From the NCBI RefSeq assembly GCF_000688235.1, contig NZ_JHYO01000003.1, forward strand, positions 1 to 64,000: a DNA stretch of 64,000 bases, given 5' to 3'. Positions within the stretch are counted from its first letter, which is position 1, and each line of letters begins with the position of its first letter. The notes under the pieces are model-generated. The model had not been told where the DNA came from. It saw only the letters and a list, made by a program, of their open reading frames with translations, and did no database searches. A program made the translations under genes and the position numbers. Of the stretch, positions 53,565 to 61,639 are shown piece by piece. Source of the stretch: Terasakiella pusilla DSM 6293 (GTDB lineage: Bacteria; Pseudomonadota; Alphaproteobacteria; Rhodospirillales; Terasakiellaceae).

Positions 53565-54191
53565 TCAGTGATCAACCAAAGCTTTCGCGCGTTTTTTCTT
53601 TTCTCCGTCCCATTTTTTCGGGGCAGTGGGGGCTTTATGATCATGTTCAATCGTCGTTCCCATATGATCATCTTCCAAAAAGACTTCGCCGCCATGGTTT
53701 TTAACCAAGACACCGCCCCCGGACCAATGGGCGACTTGAAGCTGGTTGTCCAACTCCCCTACAAAAAATTTCGTACCGCGAATACCGATTGTCGCACTGC
53801 GGGTCAGTATTTTCATCCCCTCCGGATTAGTCTTGGCAATCTGACCAGAGATGCCATCCATTGCGCCATTTAAAAGCTCTGTAATGACATTTCCCTCATT
53901 CCCTTGACCAAAGGTGTAATCAATTACAACAAAGGATGTTTTTTCACCGAGTTTAAAACTACCATCATCAATCATTGCAATTTCAAGGCGGGAATCCTGA
54001 CCCGTTGATAAAATATCACCGATTAACACCTCATCACCCGCCTTAAGCGGGCGAACTTGTGCGTTTTGTACAGCAAGTGCCGATCCTGTAATATGTTTAA
54101 CCTTACCTGCAACCTGAAGGTCGGCAAAAGCAGCCTGTGAAAAAATAAAAACCAGAAAGGTAAGACAGCTCAAAATCAATCTTTTTTTCAT
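53565..54191 (-). CDS. Secreted FecR-domain protein
   Basis: About 208 residues. I start at ATG 54191 (MKKRLILSCLTFLVFIFSQAAFA signal peptide, preceded by GAGGAAAAGAAGG); the frame extends 13 codons further but overlaps dnaQ. The FecR domain includes VRPLKAGDEVLIGDILSTGQDSRLEIAMIDD and TRSATIGIRGTKFFVGELD. Unlike sigma regulators it has no membrane helix or FecI partner; such stand-alone FecR proteins are often adhesion- or surface-related. It lies directly downstream of dnaQ in coordinates and is transcribed with it. Confidence 0.85.
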   Translation of the reverse strand: MKKRLILSCLTFLVFIFSQAAFADLQVAGKVKHITGSALAVQNAQVRPLKAGDEVLIGDILSTGQDSRLEIAMIDDGSFKLGEKTSFVVIDYTFGQGNEGNVITELLNGAMDGISGQIAKTNPEGMKILTRSATIGIRGTKFFVGELDNQLQVAHWSGGGVLVKNHGGEVFLEDDHMGTTIEHDHKAPTAPKKWDGEKKKRAKALVDH

Positions 54192-54192
54192 C

Positions 54193-54876
54193 TTAACCAC
54201 CTTCTTTTCCTCGATACCAAATCGGATCATTTATTTTTTCCATAAACGCAGCATGGGCTGCTAATTCTTCTTCCGTGGCATGATGGGGGCGGGGCTCACG
54301 AAACACCCGTTCAATCTTTACATCCTCATCGTCATCATAGACATTTTTGCCCAACAACAGGCCCGGTTGACGTCCGCCGATCAGTTCCAGATAAACTTCT
54401 GCCAACAGCTCACTATCAAGCAAGGCGCCGTGTTTTTCCCGGTTGGAGTTATCGACCTGATAACGACGACACAGCGCATCCAAGTTTGCCGGCGAGCCGG
54501 GAAACATCTTGCGCGCCATGATCAGGGTATCGACCACGTTATTTTCCATCTCCGCAAAACCATGCTGTTTCAGTTCCCAGTTCAGGAATGGCACATCGAA
54601 GCCCGCGTTATGGATAACAAGGGTAGAATCCCCAATAAAATCAATAAATTCCTGTGCCACTTCCTTAAAGATCGGGAAGTCGCGCAAATATTCTTCCGAC
54701 AGACCGTGGACCCGAAAGGCCCCTTCCGGCATATCGCGTTCAGGATTGATATACTGGTGATAGGTATTGCCCGTGGGCATATGGTTTTCCAGCTCCACAC
54801 AACCGATCTCAACAAGACGGTGGCCTTGCTTATATTCAAAGCCCGTGGTTTCGGTATCAAGTACGATTTCGCGCAT
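54193..54876 (-). CDS. dnaQ: DNA polymerase III epsilon subunit
   Basis: Proofreading 3'-5' exonuclease. I prefer ATG 54876 (MREIVLDTETTGF), giving 227 residues; an ATG five codons upstream is possible. Exo motifs are DTETTGF (I), HNAGFDVPFLNW (II) and HGALLDSELLAEVYLELIGG (III, with His and Asp). The C terminus is long enough for the polymerase-binding part. Its stop overlaps the FecR gene start region. Confidence 0.97.
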   Translation of the reverse strand: MREIVLDTETTGFEYKQGHRLVEIGCVELENHMPTGNTYHQYINPERDMPEGAFRVHGLSEEYLRDFPIFKEVAQEFIDFIGDSTLVIHNAGFDVPFLNWELKQHGFAEMENNVVDTLIMARKMFPGSPANLDALCRRYQVDNSNREKHGALLDSELLAEVYLELIGGRQPGLLLGKNVYDDDEDVKIERVFREPRPHHATEEELAAHAAFMEKINDPIWYRGKEGG

Positions 54877-54903
54877 GGCTTTATCCGGCATCCAAGGTAG
54901 GTT

Positions 54904-55707
54904 TTAGTCTGATCTGCCCTTAAACAGCAGGTCTATGGATTTATCAGCTATGGCGTCATTTGCATAACCAAAACTCCCCTGATCGCGCATTTCCTGCAAG
55001 CAGGTTTCCAACATGGCAAAGCAACGCCGCATCAATGACCCGCCCGTGGAAATCCGCTTCACTCCGCAGGCCGCATATTCCGCCATACTCAACGGTGTGC
55101 CGGATAATCCCGCGACCACATTGATCGGGGCAGCGATTTCTTTAACCAGTACCGCCATTTCTTTTGGGTCGCGGACACCGGGGACAAAGATACAGTCTGC
55201 CCCGGCTTGCAAAAACGCATTGCCGCGTTCAATCGCCATCTCCAAGGCATTTTTCTGTCCGGTCAGATAAGTATCGGTACGCGCGTTAATCACAAACTCA
55301 TCCCCCACCGTCGCTTTAGCAGATTTGATCGCACTTACTGCTTCATCAAACCCGATCAGGTCGGATAGGTCACTGCCCCTCGCATCTTCGATATTTGCCC
55401 CGACAACCCCCAGACTTTGCAGCGTCTTTAAGGTTTTTTCCAGATCGCCATAGCCTGTTTCCACATCGGCGGTGACGGGAATGCTGACCACATTGACGAT
55501 TTTTTCAATGGTTTCAAACATCAAGGTCGGGTCAATGATCGAGCCATCACACATGGCATTGGAATAAGCAATCCCCGCGCTTGTGGTCGCAACCGCCTGA
55601 AATCCCATTTTTTCCACCAAATAAGCCCCGCCCGGTTCCCACACATTCGGCAGGATAAACGGCGCTTTTTGATGATGGAGGGACTTAAACTTTTCTGCCT
55701 GTGTCAT
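54904..55707 (-). CDS. ICL/PEP-mutase superfamily enzyme
   Basis: A 267-residue TIM-barrel protein of the isocitrate lyase/phosphoenolpyruvate mutase superfamily, with KSLHHQKAPFILPNVWEPGGA, VTADVETGYGD, ANIEDARGSDL and GVKRISTGGSLMRRCF. The KKCGH loop of true isocitrate lyases is missing, so it is not an aceA and does not contradict use of the ethylmalonyl-CoA pathway. Probable oxaloacetate decarboxylase or 2-methylisocitrate-lyase-like role; unknown. It sits between dnaQ and coaE, which are often close neighbours. Confidence 0.8.
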   Translation of the reverse strand: MTQAEKFKSLHHQKAPFILPNVWEPGGAYLVEKMGFQAVATTSAGIAYSNAMCDGSIIDPTLMFETIEKIVNVVSIPVTADVETGYGDLEKTLKTLQSLGVVGANIEDARGSDLSDLIGFDEAVSAIKSAKATVGDEFVINARTDTYLTGQKNALEMAIERGNAFLQAGADCIFVPGVRDPKEMAVLVKEIAAPINVVAGLSGTPLSMAEYAACGVKRISTGGSLMRRCFAMLETCLQEMRDQGSFGYANDAIADKSIDLLFKGRSD

Positions 55708-55724
55708 CTGCTTTCCTTATTTGG

Positions 55725-56318
55725 TTAGGATATGATGTCTTGAATAATCCCTTTCACCTGAAAACGGGCATGACGAAACCCATTTCCGGTGAAAATGACA
55801 TAATCTGCGCGTTTTCTCTTTTCAAAATCCGACAGTTGCTTTTTTAAGATGGCACGGAACTTTTCCACCGTCATGTTCGGACGCGCGAGCACGCGTTTTT
55901 TTTGCATGATCTTGGACGTACTGACAACCGCCACCCCATCGCAACGTTTTTCCCCTTTGGTTTCAAATAATAAAGGGATATCCAGCACGACCATTTTATG
56001 ACGCTGCAACTGACATTGGCGTAAAAACTTGCGTTCTTCTTCGCGCACCATGGGGTGTAAAATGGCTTCCAATTTTTTAAGCGCCTGATCATCACCGAAA
56101 ACCAATGGTCCCAGCTTGAGGCGATCAACCGTGCCGTTTTCTGCCAATGATCCGGGGAAAGCCTTGGCAATAAAAGGGGTTGCGCGGCCCTTTGGTCCCA
56201 TTAATTTATGCACCGTCGCATCCGCATCATGCACAGGGATGCCATAGTGCTGAAACAGCTTTGCCGTTGCACTTTTCCCCATCCCGATGGAACCGGTTAA
56301 CCCCAAAATATACATCAA
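55725..56318 (-). CDS. coaE: Dephospho-CoA kinase
   Basis: Final step of CoA synthesis. The 197-residue P-loop kinase has GLTGSIGMGKSATAKLF (residues about 6-22), a CoA-binding HDADATVHKLM, and LDIPLLFETKGEKRCDGV. It overlaps aroE by 4 bp (ATGA), so the two are coupled. Confidence 0.96.
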   Translation of the reverse strand: MMYILGLTGSIGMGKSATAKLFQHYGIPVHDADATVHKLMGPKGRATPFIAKAFPGSLAENGTVDRLKLGPLVFGDDQALKKLEAILHPMVREEERKFLRQCQLQRHKMVVLDIPLLFETKGEKRCDGVAVVSTSKIMQKKRVLARPNMTVEKFRAILKKQLSDFEKRKRADYVIFTGNGFRHARFQVKGIIQDIIS

Positions 56319-57154
56319 TCCGCCAATACAAACTGGCGCAACTCGTCCGTCACTTGCGGGTCTGTGCCAAACCAGGCTTCGAACCCCGGGCGTGCCTGAT
56401 GGAGCAACATGCCAATACCATCAACAATCGGGCAGCCATGGGCATGTGCTTTTTCCAGCAAATTGGTCATCAGCGGGACATAGACAATATCATTGACCAA
56501 GGCTGTTTTGGGCAGATCAAACAAATCAATTTCCAGTAAGCCTTGCCCGTGCATGCCCAAGGTGGTCGTGTTGGTCAAAAGGTTACAGTCCTCCAAGGCC
56601 GCATTGCGATCTTCCCAATCGACAACAGTGATGGGAGCGTCCAGTTCTGCCGCCAAATTTTCAGCACGCGCGCGGGTGCGGTTGGTCAACCGTATCTCCG
56701 GCACACCGGCTTCAGCCAACGCCACAATAACCGCACGCGCGGCCCCGCCTGCCCCTAAAACCACCGCAGGGCCAGCGTCTGCCTGCCAATCCACAGCACC
56801 TTGTTTTAAATTTTCATAGAACCCAAAACCATCGGTATTATCGGCAAAAATTGATCCATCTTCTTGAAAAACAAGCGTATTTGCCGCACCGATCTTTTCA
56901 GCCCGCGCACTGACTTTATCTGCAATCTTTAGGGCACTTTCTTTGTGGGGTACGGTAACATTAACGCCCTTAAAGCCGGATTTTTGCAGGCCACGGATCG
57001 CGCTTTCAAAATCTTCCGGTTTAATCGCCAAGGGCACATAAGTGCCGTCGATTTTATACTGTTCCAGCCAAAACCCATGCAAACGCGGGGATTTGGAATG
57101 GTTTACAGGCCAGCCGACAACCCCTGCCAATTTTGCGTTACCACTTAAGATCAT
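56315..57154 (-). CDS. aroE: Shikimate dehydrogenase
   Basis: Reduces 3-dehydroshikimate to shikimate with NADPH. The 279-residue protein has GWPVNHSKSPRLHGFWL (substrate site), NVTVPHKESAL (catalytic Lys), NTDGFGFYENLK, the GAGGAARAVIVAL Rossmann motif and VDGIGMLLHQARPGFEAW. Coupled to coaE by a 4-bp overlap and 23 bp from maf. Confidence 0.96.
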   Translation of the reverse strand: MILSGNAKLAGVVGWPVNHSKSPRLHGFWLEQYKIDGTYVPLAIKPEDFESAIRGLQKSGFKGVNVTVPHKESALKIADKVSARAEKIGAANTLVFQEDGSIFADNTDGFGFYENLKQGAVDWQADAGPAVVLGAGGAARAVIVALAEAGVPEIRLTNRTRARAENLAAELDAPITVVDWEDRNAALEDCNLLTNTTTLGMHGQGLLEIDLFDLPKTALVNDIVYVPLMTNLLEKAHAHGCPIVDGIGMLLHQARPGFEAWFGTDPQVTDELRQFVLAD

Positions 57155-57177
57155 GATATTTCTGCCTTTTATCCGAA

Positions 57178-57759
57178 TTATCGCTGAATTATATCTTGCG
57201 TGCGTAAAAAATCCAGCACTGCCAAAAGCGGCAGCCCCAGAATGGTGAAATAATCCCCTTCGATGCGGTTAAACAACTGCACACCCTGACTTTCCAGCCG
57301 ATAGCCGCCCACCGTCGTAAAGAGATCATCGCCCATTTCTTTTATATATCTGTCCAAAAACGCATCACTAAAGGCGCGCATGTCCAATTCAGCACATTGA
57401 TGATGGGACCAGAGACACTCTTGCCCCCGCACAATTGCAACCGCCGAGATCAGGCGATGGGTTTTCCCACGCAAAAAAGACAGTTGATCACGCGCCTGAT
57501 CCAAGTTTTTCGGTTTATCAAAGCGCTGTCCTGCACATTCCATCATTTGATCCGCACCAATGACCAAACTGTCCGGATATTCTGTCGCAACGGCAAAAGC
57601 CTTGGCGGTGGAGAGGTTTAAGGCCGTACCTACAACCGACAAGCCTTGCCCTTTAATGACCTCTTCATCCAAATCGCTGGCTTTTGTTGTGATCTCAAGG
57701 CCGGCACCACGCAGTAAATCGGCGCGTGATTGCGACGCTGAGGCGAGAATTAGGCTCAT
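57178..57759 (-). CDS. maf: Maf-like nucleotide pyrophosphatase
   Basis: Hydrolyses non-canonical nucleoside triphosphates. The 193-residue protein opens SLILASASQSRADLLRGAGL, has SLVIGADQMMECAG, the LRGKTHRLISAV lysine region and GYRLESQGVQLFNRIEGDYFTILGLPL-type ending (RIEGDYFTILGLP). It shares a 4-bp overlap with ppsR. Confidence 0.96.
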   Translation of the reverse strand: MSLILASASQSRADLLRGAGLEITTKASDLDEEVIKGQGLSVVGTALNLSTAKAFAVATEYPDSLVIGADQMMECAGQRFDKPKNLDQARDQLSFLRGKTHRLISAVAIVRGQECLWSHHQCAELDMRAFSDAFLDRYIKEMGDDLFTTVGGYRLESQGVQLFNRIEGDYFTILGLPLLAVLDFLRTQDIIQR

Positions 57760-58601
57760 TCTTCCCCCCAGTTATCATCTTCATAGGCTTGATCGCGCTT
57801 CATTTTTAAGTTCAGGATCGCGGTTGCAGTTTCCTCAATGGATTTGCGGGTCACATCGATCATGGGCCAGCTGTTTTTATTGCAGAGTTTTCTCGCAAAT
57901 TTAACCTCATCCACAACCGTATCGAGATCGATATAATCCGTATGAGCCGTCTCATTCAGCATACTCAGGCGATTTTTGCGCACCTGTACCAACCGACGCG
58001 GATCTTTCGTTAACCCAACGATCAAACATTTGGAAAATTTTGGATCCGTCAGATCAAAGGGCAGGGGACATTGCGGCACCAACGGCACATTGGCGGCGCG
58101 CACGCCTTTGTTTGCCATATATATGCAGGTCGGCGTTTTTGAGGTCCGCGACACCCCGAGCAAAATCACATCTGCGGTATGTATTTCATGAGTCGATTGC
58201 CCGTCATCATGGGCCAACGCAAAATGCATGGCCTCGATCCGTTCAAAATATTCTTCATCCATTTCATGCTGAAGACCCGGTTTAAACATGGCTTCGGTAT
58301 GAAAATAATCTTTCAGTGACGCCATAATCGGATCCAACACCGCAATACAAGGCACGCCCAGCGATTCACAGCCTTTTTCCAACTGAGTGCGTAAACCTTT
58401 ATCGACCATTGTAAAGATTACCACACCGGGACGTTGTTTAATGGCGTTTAAAATTTTGGAAACCTGGCCCGCTGTGCGCACCAACGTCCAGACATTTTCA
58501 GTCACGGTGATGTCATTGAACTGTGCAACACAGGCGCGGGCCAATGTTTCGATGGTTTCGCCGGTGGAATCGGAGACAAGATGGATGTGATAGCTGTTCA
58601 T
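57756..58601 (-). CDS. Pyruvate phosphate dikinase regulatory protein (DUF299)
   Basis: Bifunctional ADP-dependent kinase/phosphotransferase that controls PEP synthase or pyruvate phosphate dikinase. The 281-residue protein (from ATG 58601, MNSYHIHLVSDSTGET; the frame extends five codons further) has VSDSTGETIETLARA, VILLGVSRTSKTP (family P-loop-like motif), and VIDVTRKSIEETATAIL near the C terminus. The right end abuts the origin region; ppsR-maf-aroE-coaE point away from it. Confidence 0.94.
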   Translation of the reverse strand: MNSYHIHLVSDSTGETIETLARACVAQFNDITVTENVWTLVRTAGQVSKILNAIKQRPGVVIFTMVDKGLRTQLEKGCESLGVPCIAVLDPIMASLKDYFHTEAMFKPGLQHEMDEEYFERIEAMHFALAHDDGQSTHEIHTADVILLGVSRTSKTPTCIYMANKGVRAANVPLVPQCPLPFDLTDPKFSKCLIVGLTKDPRRLVQVRKNRLSMLNETAHTDYIDLDTVVDEVKFARKLCNKNSWPMIDVTRKSIEETATAILNLKMKRDQAYEDDNWGEE

Positions 58602-58615
58602 AACTCTGCCAAACA

Positions 58616-58624
58616 TGGGGATAA
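58616..58624 (-). promoter_or_regulatory. DnaA-like box TTATCCCCA
   Basis: Minus-strand TTATCCCCA, same 9-mer as the tandem pair at 58753; at the left edge of the origin region, just upstream of ppsR. Confidence 0.5.
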
Positions 58625-58752
58625 GTCGGTATTTTAATCACAAGCGAAAATTATACCCCTGTTATTTCGCTTTTTGTCCGAACGGTTGTGACGGGTGGGA
58701 TAACTCTTTGCGCTTTACCCCAGACTGGGGACAAGCGGCCCTTTTGTAAAAG

Positions 58753-58779
58753 TTATCCCCATTATCCCCATAATTCACC
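58753..58779 (+). promoter_or_regulatory. Three DnaA-like 9-mers in exact tandem
   Basis: TTATCCCCA (58753-58761), TTATCCCCA (58762-58770) and TAATTCACC (58771-58779) follow one another with no spacer. The first two have one mismatch to TTATCCACA. Contiguous 9-bp phasing is unusual; bound DnaA would be closely packed, each turned slightly relative to the next. Confidence 0.6.
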
Positions 58780-58789
58780 CTATTTTTGG

Positions 58790-58852
58790 CGACTCGTTTA
58801 AAAAGATCAACCGACTCCGCGACTCAAAACTCAAAATCCACAGCCGCGACTC
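58790..58852. repeat. Cluster of four CGACTC sites (GANTC methylation sites)
   Basis: GACTC occurs at 58791, 58813, 58821 and 58848, each preceded by C. GANTC is the recognition site of the CcrM methylase, which marks replicated alphaproteobacterial DNA. Random expectation is about one per 256 bp, so four in 62 bp is a clear cluster beside the DnaA boxes. Confidence 0.75.
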
Positions 58853-58900
58853 CATTTCAGCCTTAATTGTGACAAAAACATCCGCCATATGGGGACAGCC

Positions 58901-58931
58901 TGTGGATTAAATTTGATCCCCGTTATCCACA
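58901..58931. promoter_or_regulatory. Pair of inverted DnaA boxes
   Basis: A minus-strand TAATCCACA (58901-58909) and a perfect plus-strand TTATCCACA (58923-58931), 13 bp apart, in opposite orientation. Confidence 0.72.
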
Positions 58932-58985
58932 GGCCCAACAACAACAACATCCTAAAGAAAATAACCTTTACTATTGTTATTGAAC

Positions 58986-58994
58986 TGTGAATAA
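58986..58994 (-). promoter_or_regulatory. DnaA box TTATTCACA
   Basis: Perfect match to TTATNCACA on the minus strand, right of the AT-rich stretch and 42 bp before the hemE start. It may also affect hemE transcription. Confidence 0.65.
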
Positions 58995-59035
58995 CTCCAC
59001 GAACTCAAAGACGGATCAAAGGGAAGAATTGAAAC

Positions 59036-60076
59036 ATGGCATCTCAAGAGAAACTGTTCTTACGCGCTTTAAAAGGTGAAACCACAGAACGTCCACCGAT
59101 CTGGCTCATGCGCCAAGCAGGGCGATATCTTCCCGAATATATGGAAACACGCGCTAAATCGAAAAATTTCCTGAACTTCTGTTATTCCCCCGATCTCGCA
59201 ACCGAAGTGACTTTACAGCCTCTTCGTCGCTACGGCTTTGATGCAGCCATCCTCTTTGCCGATATTTTGACAATTCCAGACGCTTTGGGACAAAAAGTTG
59301 AATTTATTAAAGGCGAAGGGCCAAAATTAGAACCTATTCGCAATAAAGAAGAGCTTTCAAAACTGAGCATGGACGGGATACATGACCATCTTGCCCCCGT
59401 CTACGAAACTGTCAGCAGGTTAAGTAAGGAAATTCCAGAAACGACAGCGCTTATTGGTTTTGCAGGGGCACCTTGGACGAACGCGACCTATATGGTTGAA
59501 GGCCAGGGATCAAAAACATATGAGACTATTCGTCTAATTGCCTATCAAGATCCTGATTTTTTCCAAGAACTGATCAATCTGTTGGTCGAAGCGACAACAG
59601 AATATCTGTCTAAACAGATCCAAGCGGGCGCTGAGGCCGTACAATTGTTTGACAGTTGGGCGGGGGTCCTTCCAGAAGATCAGTTTGAGCGTTGGGTGAT
59701 TGAACCAAACAAAGAAATCACCTCACGCTTGAAAGATATGCATCCGGGCATCCCTGTCATCGGCTTTCCACGCGGCGCAGGTGAACTTTACAAGCGTTTC
59801 GTTATAGAAACCGGTGTTGATGGCGTCAGTATCGACCAGACTGTCCCGCTTGAATGGGCGGCGAAAGAACTTCAACCGCTGTGCACAGTGCAAGGAAACC
59901 TTGATAATCTCTGTGTCGTTGCGGGTGGGCAACAAATGGAAGAACAGGTCGAAAAAATTCTCAAAACCATGACCAACGGGCCGTTTATCTTTAACCTCGG
60001 TCACGGCATCGTGCCGCAAACACCGCCGGAAAATGTCGCCCGTGTCGTTGAAATGGTGCAGAATTTCAAAAAGTAA
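59036..60076 (+). CDS. hemE: Uroporphyrinogen decarboxylase
   Basis: Decarboxylates uroporphyrinogen III to coproporphyrinogen III. The 346-residue protein has [20 protein letters not shown] (active-site loop), [16 protein letters not shown] with the catalytic Asp, [28 protein letters not shown] and [17 protein letters not shown]. Ribosome site AAGGGAAG is good. First of hemE-hemH-hemJ, on the right flank of the origin. Confidence 0.97.
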   Translation: MASQEKLFLRALKGETTERPPIWLMRQAGRYLPEYMETRAKSKNFLNFCYSPDLATEVTLQPLRRYGFDAAILFADILTIPDALGQKVEFIKGEGPKLEPIRNKEELSKLSMDGIHDHLAPVYETVSRLSKEIPETTALIGFAGAPWTNATYMVEGQGSKTYETIRLIAYQDPDFFQELINLLVEATTEYLSKQIQAGAEAVQLFDSWAGVLPEDQFERWVIEPNKEITSRLKDMHPGIPVIGFPRGAGELYKRFVIETGVDGVSIDQTVPLEWAAKELQPLCTVQGNLDNLCVVAGGQQMEEQVEKILKTMTNGPFIFNLGHGIVPQTPPENVARVVEMVQNFKK

Positions 60077-60106
60077 GCCTATTATAGATAAGCAGGAAAG
60101 AGAAAT

Positions 60107-61147
60107 ATGAAGCTTGCAGTTGTTTTATTTAACCTTGGTGGCCCCGATAGTGTGGAGGCCATCGAACCTTTCCTGTTTAATCTGTTCAATGACAAAGCGA
60201 TTATTGGCGCACCACAGCCGATCCGCTGGATGTTGGCGCGCTTTATTTCCTCTAAACGGGCCCCTGTTGCGCAAGAAATTTATGGCCATTTGGGCGGTCG
60301 ATCCCCGTTGTTAGAGATGACACAAGATCAAGCAAATGCGCTTAGAGAGGCAACTTCGCTAAAGTTTGGCGAAAATGTCGAGGTTCAAACATTCATTTCG
60401 ATGCGGTATTGGTATCCGATGAGCGATGATTGTGCAGAAAAAGTGAAAGCTTTTGAGCCAGATCACATTGTTTTACTACCGCTTTATCCGCAATTTTCGA
60501 CGACAACCAGTGAATCGTCTATCAAAGACTGGCATCGCGCGGCAAAGAAGGCAAAAATCAATGCCGTAACCACAACAGTTTGTTGCTACCCCGTAAATAA
60601 TGGATTCATTGACGCTATTGCAGATTTTTTGGTCCCGCAGATTGAACAGGCCAGTCAGACAGGTAAACCGCGTATTCTGTTTTCAGCCCATGGCCTGCCG
60701 AAGAAGATTGTCGATGGCGGCGATCCCTATCAGTGGCAAGTGGAACAGACAGCGCAAGCTGTGGTGGAGAAGCTCAATAGAGACGGTTTAGATTGGTGGG
60801 TAAGCTATCAAAGCCGCGTTGGCCCGCTGGAATGGATTGGCCCAAATACGGAAGATGAGATCGTGCGCGCCGGCAAAGACAAAGTGCCGTTGATCATTGT
60901 GCCGATCGCTTTTGTCTCAGAACATTCCGAAACTTTGGTCGAGCTGGATATCGAATATCGCGAACTGGCGGAAGAACACGGCGTGCCGCTTTATCTACGT
61001 ACCCCAACTGTTGCGACACACCCTAAATTTATCAAGGGGTTAAGTGATATTGTCTTCAATCATATCACCCAAGATGGGGATGTGATGCCGGAAGGTAAGA
61101 TCAAAATCTGCCCCAACAGCCACAGCCGTTGTATTTGCAAAGGATAA
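60107..61147 (+). CDS. hemH: Ferrochelatase
   Basis: Inserts Fe2+ into protoporphyrin IX. The 346-residue protein shows LFNLGGPDSVEAIEPFLFNL, SMRYWYPM, PLYPQFSTTTSESS, ILFSAHGLPKKIVDGGDPY (catalytic His) and PIAFVSEHSETLVELD (catalytic Glu). The C-terminal CPNSHSRCIC segment (C335, C342, C344) resembles 2Fe-2S ligands known in some bacterial ferrochelatases, including Caulobacter. It begins 30 bp after hemE and ends 4 bp before hemJ. Confidence 0.96.
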   Translation: MKLAVVLFNLGGPDSVEAIEPFLFNLFNDKAIIGAPQPIRWMLARFISSKRAPVAQEIYGHLGGRSPLLEMTQDQANALREATSLKFGENVEVQTFISMRYWYPMSDDCAEKVKAFEPDHIVLLPLYPQFSTTTSESSIKDWHRAAKKAKINAVTTTVCCYPVNNGFIDAIADFLVPQIEQASQTGKPRILFSAHGLPKKIVDGGDPYQWQVEQTAQAVVEKLNRDGLDWWVSYQSRVGPLEWIGPNTEDEIVRAGKDKVPLIIVPIAFVSEHSETLVELDIEYRELAEEHGVPLYLRTPTVATHPKFIKGLSDIVFNHITQDGDVMPEGKIKICPNSHSRCICKG

Positions 61148-61150
61148 TCC

Positions 61151-61588
61151 ATGTTTTTCGAAGATAGTTATCTCTGGTTCAAGGCCCTGCATGTGATCTC
61201 TGTGCTTGCGTGGATGGCAGGTCTGTTCTATCTGCCGCGCTTGTATGTCTATCATACCTCAGCAGAGGTCGGCTCAGAGCTATCTGAGACGTTTAAAGTG
61301 ATGGAACGACGCTTGCTGCGCGCGATTATGAACCCGGCGATGATTTCTTCAGTCATTTTTGGTGGATTGTTGCTGGCAGAGATCAATGCCTGGGATCAAG
61401 GGTGGCTACATGTCAAGCTCACTTGCATCGTCTTGATGATCGGCTTTCATATGATGCTGGCGAAATATCGCAAAGACTTTTTAAACGATAAAAACCAGAA
61501 GTCTGAGAAATTCTATCGCATGATCAACGAAGTCCCGACGCTGTTGATGATCGTGATCGTCATCATGGTGATTGTGAAACCGTTTTAA
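61151..61588 (+). CDS. hemJ: Protoporphyrinogen oxidase HemJ
   Basis: Membrane enzyme oxidising protoporphyrinogen IX in bacteria without HemG or HemY. The 145-residue protein has four hydrophobic segments (about 10-30, 55-75, 80-102, 122-142), the opening YLWFKALHVISVLAWMAGLFYLPR with the conserved His and Arg, and LHVKLTCIVLMIGFHMMLAKY with the conserved Lys. It completes the hemE-hemH-hemJ operon; terminator follows. Confidence 0.94.
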   Translation: MFFEDSYLWFKALHVISVLAWMAGLFYLPRLYVYHTSAEVGSELSETFKVMERRLLRAIMNPAMISSVIFGGLLLAEINAWDQGWLHVKLTCIVLMIGFHMMLAKYRKDFLNDKNQKSEKFYRMINEVPTLLMIVIVIMVIVKPF

Positions 61589-61592
61589 GATG

Positions 61593-61626
61593 CAAAACAG
61601 GGGAGGCCGCGGCTTCCCCTGTTTTG
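61593..61626. terminator. Bidirectional terminator between hemJ and rhodanese gene
   Basis: CAAAACAGGGGA pairs perfectly with TCCCCTGTTTTG around a GC-rich inner hairpin (GCC GC GGC), serving both convergent transcripts. Confidence 0.92.
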
Positions 61627-61639
61627 ATTTGATTTGTTT

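Larger units (their letters stand above)
58602..59035. other. Putative chromosomal origin of replication (oriC)
   Basis: A gene-free segment between ppsR and hemE, the location of known alphaproteobacterial origins (as in Caulobacter, next to hemE). It has perfect or near DnaA boxes at 58616-58624, 58753-58779 (three in tandem), 58901-58909, 58923-58931 and 58986-58994, four CGACTC sites at 58790-58852, and an AT-rich stretch (58949-58984) that could be the unwinding element. Genes on both sides read away from it. Activity not testable here. Confidence 0.78.

Noticed and set aside
54904-55707. Isocitrate lyase (aceA) call
   Set aside because: Catalytic KKCGH loop absent and length too short; only superfamily membership is supported.
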